A DNA stretch of 55,408 nucleotides from Pseudoalteromonas sp. FUC4. Lineage in GTDB: Bacteria; Pseudomonadota; Gammaproteobacteria; Enterobacterales; Alteromonadaceae. Positions 36,243 to 44,967 of the stretch are shown piece after piece. The position numbers were made by a program, and so were the translations under genes. The DNA lies in NCBI RefSeq assembly GCF_008370255.1, contig NZ_SEUI01000007.1:1-55408 (forward strand), in the 5' to 3' direction. Each line of letters starts with the position of its first letter. Position 1 is the stretch's first letter. A model generated the notes under the pieces. The model was given only the letters and a program-made list of their open reading frames with translations. It was not told the origin of the DNA and did not search any database.

Positions 36243-36455
36243 ATGAAAACATTTCAATCAACATTAGTACTAATGGCGCTAGCTTCTTCATCAGCGGCTT
36301 TTGCAGCAACAGATTTTGATACGCTAGACGTAGATGGCAATGGCGCAATTAGCCAAGCCGAAGCATCAGTAGATGCAGAACTTTTAAGCAAATTTGAAGA
36401 ACTCGATACAAACCAAGATGGTGAGCTATCTGAAGATGAGTTTTCTAAGGCCTAA
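36243..36455 (+). CDS. Small periplasmic EF-hand protein, copy 1
   Basis: A 70-residue protein with a signal peptide (cleavage after AAFA, residue about 21) and two EF-hand loops: DVDGNGAISQAE and DTNQDGELSEDE. Both loops keep the 12-residue Ca2+ coordination pattern (D-x-D/N-x-D/N-G). It is the first of three tandem paralogues with near-identical signal peptides. Function unknown; a periplasmic calcium buffer or sensor is plausible. AAGGA lies ahead of the ATG. Confidence 0.85.
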   Translation: MKTFQSTLVLMALASSSAAFAATDFDTLDVDGNGAISQAEASVDAELLSKFEELDTNQDGELSEDEFSKA

Positions 36456-36624
36456 AATTAAAGCCTTAAGCAGTTAATGCTCTGTAATGTTATCTAAATT
36501 CTGAGTTGCCAAAGACAACCTAAGTAGGCAAGGGAGCCTACTAAAAAGAATAACCAGGAAGTGACTAGAGAGCACTATAGAGCAAATTTATTTAGGACAC
36601 TGTCTACTTTTGAAGGATTAAATT

Positions 36625-36831
36625 ATGAAAAAGCTACAATCAACATTTGTACTTATGGCTATTGTTTCTTCGTCAGTAGTATTTGCAAACACAGACTTTG
36701 CAACAGTCGATGCAGACGACAACGCTTCAATTAGTCGCTCTGAAGAGTCACTGCAAGTGATAGAGCAATTTGACGAGCTGAATGTTCAAAGTAGCGGTGG
36801 CCCGACAGAAAATGATTTTTTTGAATACTAA
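36625..36831 (+). CDS. Small periplasmic EF-hand-derived protein, decayed copy 2
   Basis: The 68-residue paralogue keeps the signal peptide pattern (KKLQSTFVLMAIVSSSVVFA), but its loops are damaged. The first reads DADDNASISRSE, losing the central Gly; the second (NVQSSGGPTEND) has lost the acidic ligands at positions 1, 3 and 5. Calcium binding is therefore doubtful. The reading frame is intact with a ribosome site (AAGGA), so it may be a diverged or decaying gene. Confidence 0.7.
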   Translation: MKKLQSTFVLMAIVSSSVVFANTDFATVDADDNASISRSEESLQVIEQFDELNVQSSGGPTENDFFEY

Positions 36832-36911
36832 TTTATAGACACTTTACTCCTAAAGGATCTTTGAAAAGGACTTCTTACCTCTAATCAGGCTCAAAGCCTA
36901 AGGAAACGATT

Positions 36912-37127
36912 ATGAAAACATTACACAAAACTCTAGCCATTGTAGCCCTAGCTTCTTCTTCAGCGGCGTTTGCTGCGGTAGATTTTGATTCTTTTGATAC
37001 AGATGGTGACGGCGTAATTAGTAAAACAGAAGCCCAAGTAAACTCGCAACTAGTACAGCTTTTTGATCAATTAGATACAGATGGAAATGGCGAATTATCT
37101 AAAGAAGAGTTTTCAAAGGTTCAGTAG
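36912..37127 (+). CDS. Small periplasmic EF-hand protein, copy 3
   Basis: The 71-residue protein has a signal peptide (KTLHKTLAIVALASSSAAFA) and two intact EF-hand loops, DTDGDGVISKTE and DTDGNGELSKEE, closer to consensus than copy 1. A strong terminator follows at 37176, so the three copies may form one transcript starting near 36176. Confidence 0.85.
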   Translation: MKTLHKTLAIVALASSSAAFAAVDFDSFDTDGDGVISKTEAQVNSQLVQLFDQLDTDGNGELSKEEFSKVQ

Positions 37128-37175
37128 CAGGCTCTATATTTAAGTTAGCCTAAACCCTTACCAGTCATACTCGCA

Positions 37176-37211
37176 AAGCAGCTAAGTAATTAATACTTAG
37201 CTGCTTTTTTG
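37176..37211 (+). terminator. Terminator after the EF-hand cluster
   Basis: AAAGCAGCTAAGTA-ATTA-ATACTTAGCTGCTTTTTT; long perfect stem and T-run. Confidence 0.93.
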
Positions 37212-37359
37212 TGCATTTAATTTAATATATTACTATTTAGTCACCAAAGTAGTGCAAAAGTTGAGTTTTAATAGTGTCAAGTTACTGATTATTAAGTTAT
37301 TTTATTGTTGGTTTTAAACTTGCAAATCTATTTATAACTTAGGTCAATGAGTATTTAAA

Positions 37360-37641
37360 ATGGCGCGGATGAGTTATATCAGTAGTGTTGAGCGTTACCA
37401 CGAATATGAGCATGTAATACACAGCTTACTTGAATCTATTTTGATGAGTATTGAGGATGGGTTAACTAAAGAGCGTGATACTCGCTATCTGATTAAGCAG
37501 TACCCATTTTTAGAATTACAATATTGTTTAAATGCAGAAGGTTTGCAGCAGGGTAATAATGTCTGCTTTAAACGCGCATATAGCAAAAAGTTAGGTGAAA
37601 GTGGTAATCAACAAGATTTAAGCGAGCGACCCTATTTTTGA
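37360..37641 (+). CDS. PDC/Cache-like sensor membrane protein, N-terminal fragment (frameshifted)
   Basis: The 93-residue frame begins MARMSYISSVERYHEYEHVI and ends LSERPYF at a TGA. RPYF is a landmark inside PDC/Cache sensor domains, after which LNA... and TDPYIS are expected; exactly this continues in the -1 frame as the next entry. Thus the two frames together look like one sensor domain plus membrane part of about 316 residues. The junction is a run of five T residues (TATTTTTGAAC); six T would restore one frame. Confidence 0.6.
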   Translation: MARMSYISSVERYHEYEHVIHSLLESILMSIEDGLTKERDTRYLIKQYPFLELQYCLNAEGLQQGNNVCFKRAYSKKLGESGNQQDLSERPYF

Positions 37642-38306
37642 ACGCTAAAGCAAGTAATAGAGTGTGCTTTACTGATCCCTACATTTCAATAGCGACTAAT
37701 CATTTATGTATATCGGCGATTAAAGAGCTAAAAAAACCAATTAATAATCAGCATTATTTGGTCGTTGATGTGAGCTTAACGCAGCTTATTGAGTTTGTAA
37801 TGGGTGATACTGCGCGCGCTAATATGTCGCCTTACTTCAAAGCAGGTTACGGTATTATTGTGGCGTGCTTATTTTGCTTAGTATTATTTTTATTGAATAT
37901 CGTTTTTAGTGATATATACGCGCTATTAACCCATGTAGATACCTCATCAGACCCACTTGAACCCTTTAGCATCATTATTTACATCACCTTGGCATTAGCA
38001 GTATTCGATTTAGGTAAAACAATACTCGAGGAAGAAATCCTTATGCATAAGGATATTTTTAGGCACTCATCTACGCGGCGCACTATTACACGGTTTATAT
38101 CTACTGTGTTGATTGCTATTTCAATTGAGGCCCTGTTAACTATGTTTAAAGCGGCGTTGGGACAATCGGAATATTTAATGCCTGCAATAGCGATGATGCT
38201 TGCAGTAGTGGGGCTTTTAATTGCACTGGCTATTTATGTTTATTTAGGGGCAAAGGCTGAAACGCTATTAATGCGCGCTCGTTTAAAACAAAAATCCTCC
38301 AAGTAG
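37638..38306 (+). CDS. PDC/Cache-like sensor membrane protein, C-terminal fragment (frameshifted)
   Basis: The 222-residue frame opens at TTG 37638, overlapping the first fragment by 4 nt. It starts NAKASNRVCFTDPYISIATNHLCISA (shown here as its key part TDPYIS and LCISA), the second half of a PDC-like fold, then four membrane helices at about 68-92, 108-130, 148-168 and 178-204, and a basic tail. No kinase or cyclase domain follows. Either a frameshift mutation, a sequence error, programmed slippage or translational coupling joins it to the first fragment. The stop codon lies within the terminator hairpin. Confidence 0.6.
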   Translation: MNAKASNRVCFTDPYISIATNHLCISAIKELKKPINNQHYLVVDVSLTQLIEFVMGDTARANMSPYFKAGYGIIVACLFCLVLFLLNIVFSDIYALLTHVDTSSDPLEPFSIIIYITLALAVFDLGKTILEEEILMHKDIFRHSSTRRTITRFISTVLIAISIEALLTMFKAALGQSEYLMPAIAMMLAVVGLLIALAIYVYLGAKAETLLMRARLKQKSSK

Positions 38307-38317
38307 GAGGATTTTTT
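38291..38317 (+). terminator. Terminator whose loop contains the upstream stop codon
   Basis: AAAATCCTCC-AAGTA-GGAGGATTTTTT. The TAG stop of the preceding gene (38304-38306) is at the loop/stem edge. Confidence 0.88.
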
Positions 38318-38343
38318 ATATTACATAACTATTTAATAGCTGT

Positions 38344-39972
38344 TTATTGCTTATCTTGTGCGCGTTTTGCTTTAAAGTCAGACTCGCTCGTCCATTTTGG
38401 CCAATCGCCATTATTTGCAAGCTGTGTGGCTATATCAACAATAAGATCTATATCTTGCTTAACACCACCTAACGACCAATCAGCTGAGTAATCGTCTGCT
38501 TCTTTATGGTATTTATGCGCAATGTACTCAGGATCGGTATCACCCAGACTCATAAATAATAAACTAGGCACGCCTTGCTTAGAAAGCGAGAAATGATCTG
38601 ATCTAAAAAACAAACCATTTTGCGGGCGAGGATCCATTTTAACAACGCGGCCTTGAGCTTTAGCAGCCTTCGCTAAATAGTTTTCCATTGTCGATAAATC
38701 TTTACCGTATTGTAAAATGTAGTCAGTGCCATCAAGCACGTTCATGCCATCAATATTTAATAAACCGACCATTTGTTTTGTAGGTACAACCGCACCCGAT
38801 GCAAACTCTTCAGAACCAATTAACCCCGTTTCTTCTGCTGTAAAGTTAGCAAAAATAATTGAGCGTTTAAATGGTTTTTGCTTGTTCATTTTGCTCATTA
38901 TACGTGCTATTTCAAGGGTTGCTGCCGTGCCAGAAGCATTATCTACCGCGCCGTTATAAATCTTAGGGCCGGTATCAGTTTGCTTCGTACCAAAATGATC
39001 CCAGTGAGCGCTAATGACAACGTATTCGTCAGGTGATTCGCTTCCTGTAATTTGTGCTACTACGTTATGCGATTTTGCATGTGATACTTCGTTTTTAAAG
39101 GCAAGATTTGCTTTTAAGTTAAGTGGCGTCGCTTTAAAATCGTCATTTAATGCTGCTTGTTTTAAATCTTGATAGTTTAGCTTTGCGGCGTTAAACATTT
39201 GCTCAGTCGCATCACGTGTTAGCCAGCCCATAACTGGTAATTTAGACGCGTTTAAATTGTTATCCATTAACGTGTATTTAGTGCCGGTGTTTGAACTTTC
39301 AACTACGCCCCAAGGGTACGCTGCGGGTGCTGTTTCGTGGACAATAAATACAGCCTTTGCACCTTGGCGAGCGGCTTCTTCATATTTATAAGTCCAGCGA
39401 CCGTAGTAGGTCATTGCGTTACCAGTAAAAAGGGCGTCGTTTTGAGTAGCAAAGCCTGGATCGTTAACGAGCACAACCACTGTTTTACCGGTTACATCAA
39501 TATTTTTATAATCATTCCAGTTATATTCTGGTGCATTAATACCGTAGCCCGCAAATACAATGTCAGAATTGCGTACATCAATTAATGGCTGAAGTTGCTC
39601 GGTACGTGCGGTAAAGTCTTTACCTGATTCAAAGCTCAAATCGCCTACCTTTAACTGCATATCCTGATTAGCTGTCACCATTGCCATTTTTACAGGCTGT
39701 AAGTATTTACCTTTATAAGCACCGGTTAAACCCAGCGCTTTATATTGCTCGCTTAAGTAGCCTACTGTTTTCACTTCGCCATGAGTAAGCGGGCCGCGAC
39801 CTTCAAAGTCATCCGAGGCTAGCGTTTTAATATGCTGTTTAATGTTACTAAGGCTTACACCTGCGGTATTTTCTAATGGGGTTTGTTCGCTTGCAGGCTC
39901 TGAGCAGCCAAAGAGTGCAACTAGCAGGCTTAGGCTAGCGCTTTTTAAAAGAGTAGATGCCATAGTTTTCAT
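38344..39972 (-). CDS. M28-family zinc peptidase lipoprotein (aminopeptidase-like)
   Basis: The 542-residue protein carries a lipoprotein signal with lipobox LFGC (C23). A PA (protease-associated) insert sits at about 130-270, and the M28 metal ligands are seen in ISAHWDHFG (His), GAVDNASGTA (Asp), TAEETGLIGSEEF (catalytic Glu-Glu), NIDGMN and RSDHFSLSKQGVP (His). It is therefore a di-zinc exopeptidase anchored to an envelope membrane, probably releasing N-terminal amino acids for nutrition. It is monocistronic, convergent with the preceding membrane-sensor gene. Confidence 0.93.
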   Translation of the reverse strand: MKTMASTLLKSASLSLLVALFGCSEPASEQTPLENTAGVSLSNIKQHIKTLASDDFEGRGPLTHGEVKTVGYLSEQYKALGLTGAYKGKYLQPVKMAMVTANQDMQLKVGDLSFESGKDFTARTEQLQPLIDVRNSDIVFAGYGINAPEYNWNDYKNIDVTGKTVVVLVNDPGFATQNDALFTGNAMTYYGRWTYKYEEAARQGAKAVFIVHETAPAAYPWGVVESSNTGTKYTLMDNNLNASKLPVMGWLTRDATEQMFNAAKLNYQDLKQAALNDDFKATPLNLKANLAFKNEVSHAKSHNVVAQITGSESPDEYVVISAHWDHFGTKQTDTGPKIYNGAVDNASGTAATLEIARIMSKMNKQKPFKRSIIFANFTAEETGLIGSEEFASGAVVPTKQMVGLLNIDGMNVLDGTDYILQYGKDLSTMENYLAKAAKAQGRVVKMDPRPQNGLFFRSDHFSLSKQGVPSLLFMSLGDTDPEYIAHKYHKEADDYSADWSLGGVKQDIDLIVDIATQLANNGDWPKWTSESDFKAKRAQDKQ

Positions 39973-40179
39973 ATCGTTATTTAATTAGGCTTTCAATATA
40001 AAGGAAGCACCGCAGTGATGTCGAATTTTTATAGAGAACTTTTCATTCAATTGCAGATTGATTTTATAAGGCGTAGTAATGAGCGACAATGTAATAGGCA
40101 TACAATGAGCCAATGTAAATATCTGTCCGAGTCATTAGTTTTTTAGCTAAATACAATGCTTAATACTTGGCACTAAAAG

Positions 40180-40208
40180 CAAAAAACCAGCATTAGCTGG
40201 TTTTTTTG
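40180..40208. terminator. Bidirectional terminator (serves the RRM gene)
   Basis: AAAAAACCAGC-ATTA-GCTGGTTTTTTT has T-runs on both strands. It lies 18 bp after the RRM gene stop on the minus strand. Confidence 0.9.
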
Positions 40209-40226
40209 CATAGGTTGCAGTTAGCT

Positions 40227-40466
40227 TTATGCGTCTGCAAATTTTACGCGGATCTTACTTTTATCAACAGTAGATTGGTTAAGTGCAGTAATTGCGCTTT
40301 TACTTTCTATGTCGTTTGGCATTTCTACAAAGGCAAAACCTTTAGATTGGCCAGTTTCTTTATCAAGTACCAAGTTACAGGTAGTCACTTTACCGTGCTC
40401 TGCAAATAAAGTACGAAGCTCATGCTCAGTGGTAGCACGAGACAAGTTACGAACTAATAGTTTCAT
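40227..40466 (-). CDS. Small RRM-type RNA-binding protein
   Basis: A 79-residue single RNA-recognition motif: RNP2 is KLLVRNLS and RNP1 is KGFAFVEM, with the aromatic residues that stack on RNA bases. Such short RRM proteins occur in marine gammaproteobacteria and cyanobacteria, where some are cold-induced; the target RNAs are unknown. Monocistronic with terminators on both sides. Confidence 0.92.
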   Translation of the reverse strand: MKLLVRNLSRATTEHELRTLFAEHGKVTTCNLVLDKETGQSKGFAFVEMPNDIESKSAITALNQSTVDKSKIRVKFADA

Positions 40467-40563
40467 AATGAACCTAAATAATTATGTCAGTGCTAATTAT
40501 CTCAACTTAGATGGGTTTAACCTAATTTTATTTGATAAATGGTAAAAAAAACTTATCACATAC

Positions 40564-40607
40564 AAAAATGCCGTTAGTTTAATTTATTAACTAACGGCAT
40601 TTTTTAC
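40564..40607. terminator. Bidirectional terminator after lipA
   Basis: AAAAATGCCGTTAGTT, 9-nt loop, AACTAACGGCATTTTTT. T-runs on both strands; terminates the minus-strand lipB-lipA transcript. Confidence 0.92.
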
Positions 40608-40636
40608 GATAAAAGTAGTTTAATACTTAAGTTTAC

Positions 40637-41602
40637 TTATTTCACTTCTTTACCCGCTGCTTGTTGATCAGCATGGTAGCTTGAACGTACAAACGGGCCA
40701 GAAGCCGCGTGAGTAAAGCCAATTTCGTCTGCATACGCTTTTAAGCCGTCAAACTCTACTGGTGGCACGTAGCGTTTAACCGGTAAGTGATGCTTAGAAG
40801 GTTGTAGATATTGGCCTACAGTTAGCATGTCAACGTTGTGTGCACGTAAATCGCGAAGTACTTCTTCAATTTCGCTAATTTCTTCACCTAAACCTACCAT
40901 TAAGCCTGATTTAGTTTTTACTTCTGGATGAGCTTCTTTAAAGCGACGAAGTAACTCTAATGACCATTTATAGTCAGCACCTGGACGAGCTAGTTTGTAC
41001 AAACGTGGCGCAGTTTCAAGATTGTGGTTAAACACATCTGGTGGCGTCTCGATTAGTATCTCTAGTGCACGGTCCATACGACCACGAAAATCTGGTACTA
41101 AAATTTCGATAGTGATTGTTGGATTGTGCTTACGAATCTCGCGAATACAATCTGCAAAATGCTGTGCACCACCATCACGTAAATCATCACGGTCAACCGA
41201 AGTGATTACAACGTAGCTTAGCTTCATATCTTTAATAGTAAGTGCTAGCTTTTCAGGTTCAGTGGCATCAGGTTTTAATGGGCGACCGTGAGCAACATCA
41301 CAAAATGGGCAACGGCGAGTACAAATAGCACCTAAAATCATAAAGGTAGCTGTACCGTGGTTAAAACATTCAGATAGGTTAGGGCATGAAGCTTCTTCAC
41401 ATACCGAGTGTAAGCCATGCTTACGTAGCGCTTTTTTTATACCGTCAATACGATCGGTTGATTTAGGTAAGCGAATTTTTAACCATTCTGGCTTACGCAA
41501 CATTTCAGTTTTTTCTGTAGGTAAAACTTTTACTGGGATCAACGCCATTTTTTCTGCGTCGCGTAGTTTTACACCTGGTTCCATTTTGACTGGTTTATTC
41601 AT
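40637..41602 (-). CDS. lipA: Lipoyl synthase
   Basis: The 321-residue radical-SAM enzyme has both cluster motifs: auxiliary CX4CX5C ([12 protein letters not shown]) and radical-SAM CX3CX2C (CTRRCPFC). It inserts two sulfur atoms into octanoyl groups on the E2 and H proteins, completing lipoate. The ATG overlaps the lipB stop by 4 nt, so the two lipoylation genes are coupled. E. coli LipA is 321 residues too. Confidence 0.98.
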   Translation of the reverse strand: MNKPVKMEPGVKLRDAEKMALIPVKVLPTEKTEMLRKPEWLKIRLPKSTDRIDGIKKALRKHGLHSVCEEASCPNLSECFNHGTATFMILGAICTRRCPFCDVAHGRPLKPDATEPEKLALTIKDMKLSYVVITSVDRDDLRDGGAQHFADCIREIRKHNPTITIEILVPDFRGRMDRALEILIETPPDVFNHNLETAPRLYKLARPGADYKWSLELLRRFKEAHPEVKTKSGLMVGLGEEISEIEEVLRDLRAHNVDMLTVGQYLQPSKHHLPVKRYVPPVEFDGLKAYADEIGFTHAASGPFVRSSYHADQQAAGKEVK

Positions 41603-42252
41603 TCGTTTTCAAACCCTTCAGTATGCTTAACCTGTGTTGCATTAAGCTTATTGATCATGTGTTTTACCAATCCCTCACCCGCACTTTCTAGGTTTTGAGG
41701 ACCATCTAATTCTTTAGTTTGCACCATATTCATGCCCGCATAACCACATGGGTTGATGCGTAAAAATGGACTTAGGTCCATGTTAACATTTAATGCTAAG
41801 CCATGAAACGAGCAACCACGACGAATCCTTAACCCAAGGGATGCAATTTTGCTGTCGTTAACGTAAACACCCGGTGCATCAGCTTTAGCATAAGCTTCAA
41901 TACCATACTCGGCGAGTGATTCAATAATGCACTCTTCAAGCCACGTAACTAGTTCACGTACACCAATCTTTAAACGACGTAGATTAAATAATACATACAT
42001 CATTTGCTGGCCAGGACCGTGGTAAGTTACTTGCCCGCCACGGTCAACTTTAATCACCTCAATGTCGCCAGGAGCTAGTAAGTGTTCGTCCTTACCAGCC
42101 TGACCTTGGGTGAATACACTCTCGTGCTCTACAAGCCAAATTTCATCTGGCGTATTTTCATCACGGGTGTCGGTAAAGTCCTGCATTTTTTGCCAAATAG
42201 GCATATAACGCTGACGACCCAGTTGGCGTACGATCAAAGTGTTTTCGTTCAC
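41599..42252 (-). CDS. lipB: Octanoyl-[ACP]:protein N-octanoyltransferase
   Basis: The protein transfers octanoate from acyl carrier protein to lipoyl domains, the substrate step for LipA. The family stretch [18 protein letters not shown], the [12 protein letters not shown] motif, the catalytic Lys in [23 protein letters not shown] and the catalytic Cys in NPCGYAGM are visible. I take GTG 42252 (GAG 7 nt upstream) as start, giving about 217 residues; an in-frame TTG at 42264 is possible. It follows ybeD by about 19 nt. Confidence 0.97.
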   Translation of the reverse strand: MNENTLIVRQLGRQRYMPIWQKMQDFTDTRDENTPDEIWLVEHESVFTQGQAGKDEHLLAPGDIEVIKVDRGGQVTYHGPGQQMMYVLFNLRRLKIGVRELVTWLEECIIESLAEYGIEAYAKADAPGVYVNDSKIASLGLRIRRGCSFHGLALNVNMDLSPFLRINPCGYAGMNMVQTKELDGPQNLESAGEGLVKHMINKLNATQVKHTEGFENE

Positions 42253-42271
42253 AACAAATCTCAACTATGGA

Positions 42272-42550
42272 TTAAAGCATGTGGCGTACGTCATCAATAT
42301 TGCTGATCACGTTGTAAATTTCTTCAATGTGTTTGCCACTAGTAACTGTTGCTACAAGGCTTACTGACTCGTAATTACCTTTGCTGCTTGGTTTTACTTT
42401 AGGGGCGTAATCGCCAGGTGCTATTGGTTGTAACTTAGCTAAAATTTGATCAGTTAAGTTTACGTTAGCTAAACCCATTATTCTGAATGTAAATGGGCAA
42501 GGGTACTCTAGGTACTCATCAAATTTAGTATCTTTAACAGGTTGAACCAC
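42272..42550 (-). CDS. ybeD: YbeD-like DUF493 protein
   Basis: The 92-residue alpha/beta protein contains [18 protein letters not shown] and the end [14 protein letters not shown], close to E. coli YbeD (DUF493, ACT-like fold). No function is established; its place between dacA and lipB is conserved in gammaproteobacteria, and a regulatory link to lipoylation has been suggested by that. GAGGAGT (complement of actcctc, 42559-42565) is the ribosome site. Confidence 0.95.
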   Translation of the reverse strand: MVQPVKDTKFDEYLEYPCPFTFRIMGLANVNLTDQILAKLQPIAPGDYAPKVKPSSKGNYESVSLVATVTSGKHIEEIYNVISNIDDVRHML

Positions 42551-42659
42551 GACGGTGACTCCTCATACAAAAGTGTGGACTCTATGCAAGCTTGAAGCTT
42601 AATACAGATAGGCAATTAGCAGTCTTGCTTATATGGGGCGCATTCTAACATTTTTCAAG

Positions 42660-42691
42660 CAAAAAAAAACGCCTCACAGTGGAGACGTTTA
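42660..42691 (-). terminator. Terminator of dacA
   Basis: On the minus strand, AACGTCTC-CACTGT-GAGGCGTT (one U-G pair) is followed by nine T residues. Confidence 0.87.
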
Positions 42692-42724
42692 AATTAGTTA
42701 CCTAGTTAATAGGGGAGATATAAG

Positions 42725-43897
42725 TTACTGCATGATCTGTAAGCGTAAGTAATCATAAATTTTGCTAAAGAAGCTGCCTTCTTCCACTTCTTCAAGTGTT
42801 ACTAGTGGGTATTGAGCAATATCTTCGCCCTCTAGTTGTAAGAATAACGTGCCTACTTTAGTACCTTTAGCAAGGGGTGCTTCAAGCGTGTTATCTAGCT
42901 CAAAGTTAGCTTTAAGGTTTTTATGCTGACCACGTGGGATAGTAATTGGTGTATCTTCTAAAATACCTAAAGATACGTTCTCTTTGTTGCCCATCCAAAT
43001 ACGTTGTTCTGCAAAGCTATCGCCTGCTTTGTACGGAGTAATTGTTTCGTAAAAACGAAAACCATAGTTAAGTAGCTTTTTACTTTCCACCTTACGAGCT
43101 CGTTCGCTTGAGGTACCCATAACAACAGCAATTAAACGCATATCGTTTTTAGTTGCTGAGGTAACTAGGCTGTAGCCAGCTTCTGATGTATGCCCCGTTT
43201 TAATGCCATCAACATCTAAGCTTTCATCCCATAATAATGAGTTACGGTTATATTGCTTAATGCCGTTATAAGTAAACGATTTTTGCTTATAAAGTGCATA
43301 TTCATCTGGCACATCACGAATAAGTGCAGCGCCTAGCGTTGCCATATCGCGTGGCGTTGTAAAGTGCTCGTCAGTATCAAGGCCGTGGCTGTTGATAAAG
43401 TGGCTGTTGCTCATACCTAATTTAGCAGCATGGGCATTCATTAAATCAGCAAATGCGCTTTCGCTTCCAGCAATATGCTCAGCCATTGCTACACATGCAT
43501 CATTACCTGATTGAATAATAATACCGTGGTTAAGCTCATCAACACTAATTTGTTTACCTACTTCAATAAACATCTTTGAAGATTCTGGAAAGTTTTTAGC
43601 CCATGCTTTTTCGCTTACCGTTACCATATCGGTAGTGGCAATATTACCTGCTTTAATTTCAGTACCAATTACATAACTGGTCATCATTTTAGTCAAACTT
43701 GCAGGTGCTAGCTGTGTATCGGCTTCACCTTCAGCAATAACTTTACCTGTTGTAAAGTCGACTAAAAAATAACCTTTCGCATTAACTTGAGGTGGTGCCG
43801 GAATAATTTGGGCGCTGGCTGAGAATACGGCGGCTGTACAAACTAGACCGCATACACCTTTGAGGATTTTATGTTTAATAGATTTCATCATACTCAT
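42725..43897 (-). CDS. dacA: D-alanyl-D-alanine carboxypeptidase (PBP5/6 type)
   Basis: The 390-residue low-molecular-mass penicillin-binding protein has a signal peptide ending SASA, nucleophile motif S67-L-T-K70, SGN (IQSGNDACV) and KTG (GIKTGHTSEAG), a PBP5 C-terminal domain and an amphipathic C-terminal membrane anchor (SKIYDYLRLQIMQ). It trims the terminal D-Ala from peptidoglycan pentapeptides in the periplasm. Placement next to rlpA-mrdB-mrdA is the classic cell-shape cluster. A 263-bp structured repeat separates it from rlpA, so it likely has its own promoter. Confidence 0.97.
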   Translation of the reverse strand: MSMMKSIKHKILKGVCGLVCTAAVFSASAQIIPAPPQVNAKGYFLVDFTTGKVIAEGEADTQLAPASLTKMMTSYVIGTEIKAGNIATTDMVTVSEKAWAKNFPESSKMFIEVGKQISVDELNHGIIIQSGNDACVAMAEHIAGSESAFADLMNAHAAKLGMSNSHFINSHGLDTDEHFTTPRDMATLGAALIRDVPDEYALYKQKSFTYNGIKQYNRNSLLWDESLDVDGIKTGHTSEAGYSLVTSATKNDMRLIAVVMGTSSERARKVESKKLLNYGFRFYETITPYKAGDSFAEQRIWMGNKENVSLGILEDTPITIPRGQHKNLKANFELDNTLEAPLAKGTKVGTLFLQLEGEDIAQYPLVTLEEVEEGSFFSKIYDYLRLQIMQ

Positions 43898-43934
43898 TAA
43901 TGGTTAAAGTTAAAGATTCGCGTTACGCCATTCT

Positions 43935-44197
43935 ATACCCAAACTACCCCGAGATGCGAGTTTCAGTTGGAGTTAAAAACGATTTAGGCAAGGCATTGAT
44001 TGCAAATAATAGTTACTCTATTGTTCAAATCAATAACGCAGTATAAATCGTTTTTAAACCAACCCTTAGGGCGTTTCACTGGAGCTTACTCTCTGTGTTG
44101 TTACTTTTTAAAAGGGATTACCATTTCTACAAAGTAACGCCTAGATATTAAGCCCCAGTGCAACGCTGAATTCTGCATCCTGGGGTAGTTTGGGTAT
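43935..44197. repeat. 263-bp structured element with perfect 16-bp terminal inverted repeats
   Basis: ATACCCAAACTACCCC (43935-43950) and its exact complement (44182-44197) bound the element. Inside are further inverted repeats: TAAAAACGATTTA (43974-43986) with TAAATCGTTTTTA (44044-44056), TTGATTTG-type arms near 44000/44028, and CACTGGAGCTT (about 44077-44087) with AGCCCCAGTG (44150-44159). GTTACTTT/AAAGTAAC forms another stem. It has no open reading frame and ends 6 bp before the rlpA stop. This is a MITE-like or multi-hairpin dispersed element. Confidence 0.8.
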
Positions 44198-44202
44198 TAG
44201 TC

Positions 44203-44967
44203 TTACTGAGTGTAAAGCAAGAACGCGTTTTGAAATTGATTTTCTTTTAATTTTTTTAATACTTCATTTGCATGAGGGGTATCGTTTATTGGCCCTAAAT
44301 GCAGTCTGTAAATATCGTCTTTTTGCACAATATTTGTTGGTAATTTGTATTGCTCTCGCAATGTGCTGGCAAGTGCTTCAATATTAGCAAGTGTACTACC
44401 TGCAGCTACCTGAATATAGGTTTGACGCGCAGTTGCGCCCGCAAGCGTAACGGCCTCTAGCTTAACCTTTGCTGTACCATGGGTGTAATAGCCAAGCTTA
44501 TAAGCGGCTGCGTACGAAAGATCAATTATTCTATCGTCATGAAATGGGCCACGGTCGTTCACGCGTACGATTACCGACTTACCATTTGCTGTATTGGTTA
44601 CTCTAACAAAGCTAGGTAGGGGGAGCGTTTTATGCGCTGCGGTCATTGCAAACATATCGTAGGTTTCACCATTTGAGGTGTGATAACCATGAAACTTACG
44701 ACCATACCAAGAGGCAATGCCTTCCTCACTATAACCCGTCTCATCAAGCATGGGCGAATAGCTTTTACCAAGGACTGTGTATGGGCGGCTAGCGCTAGCA
44801 CTTTTAGTTACTTCGGTAACTATAGCGTCTTGCATCTCAAGTGTAGTTGGGGCTCTTAATGGCGCTGCATCATGACGCATGCTATAACGGCTACTAGAAC
44901 CGCTACTACAAGCACTTAAAAGTAAAATCAATAATGTAGTAAATATAAACTGATTTGTGTGTCGCAT
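44203..44967 (-). CDS. rlpA: RlpA septal-ring lipoprotein, putative lytic transglycosylase
   Basis: The 254-residue protein is a lipoprotein (lipobox LLSAC, C20) with a double-psi beta-barrel domain (GIASWYGRKFHGYHTSNGE, FVRVTNTANGKSVIVRVNDRGPF shown by their key parts WYG, H and NDRGPF) and a C-terminal SPOR domain (about 175-252) that binds denuded septal peptidoglycan. RlpA of Pseudomonas cleaves denuded glycan strands at the septum. It overlaps the mrdB stop by 1 nt. A repeat element abuts its 3' end. Confidence 0.95.
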   Translation of the reverse strand: MRHTNQFIFTTLLILLLSACSSGSSSRYSMRHDAAPLRAPTTLEMQDAIVTEVTKSASASRPYTVLGKSYSPMLDETGYSEEGIASWYGRKFHGYHTSNGETYDMFAMTAAHKTLPLPSFVRVTNTANGKSVIVRVNDRGPFHDDRIIDLSYAAAYKLGYYTHGTAKVKLEAVTLAGATARQTYIQVAAGSTLANIEALASTLREQYKLPTNIVQKDDIYRLHLGPINDTPHANEVLKKLKENQFQNAFLLYTQ

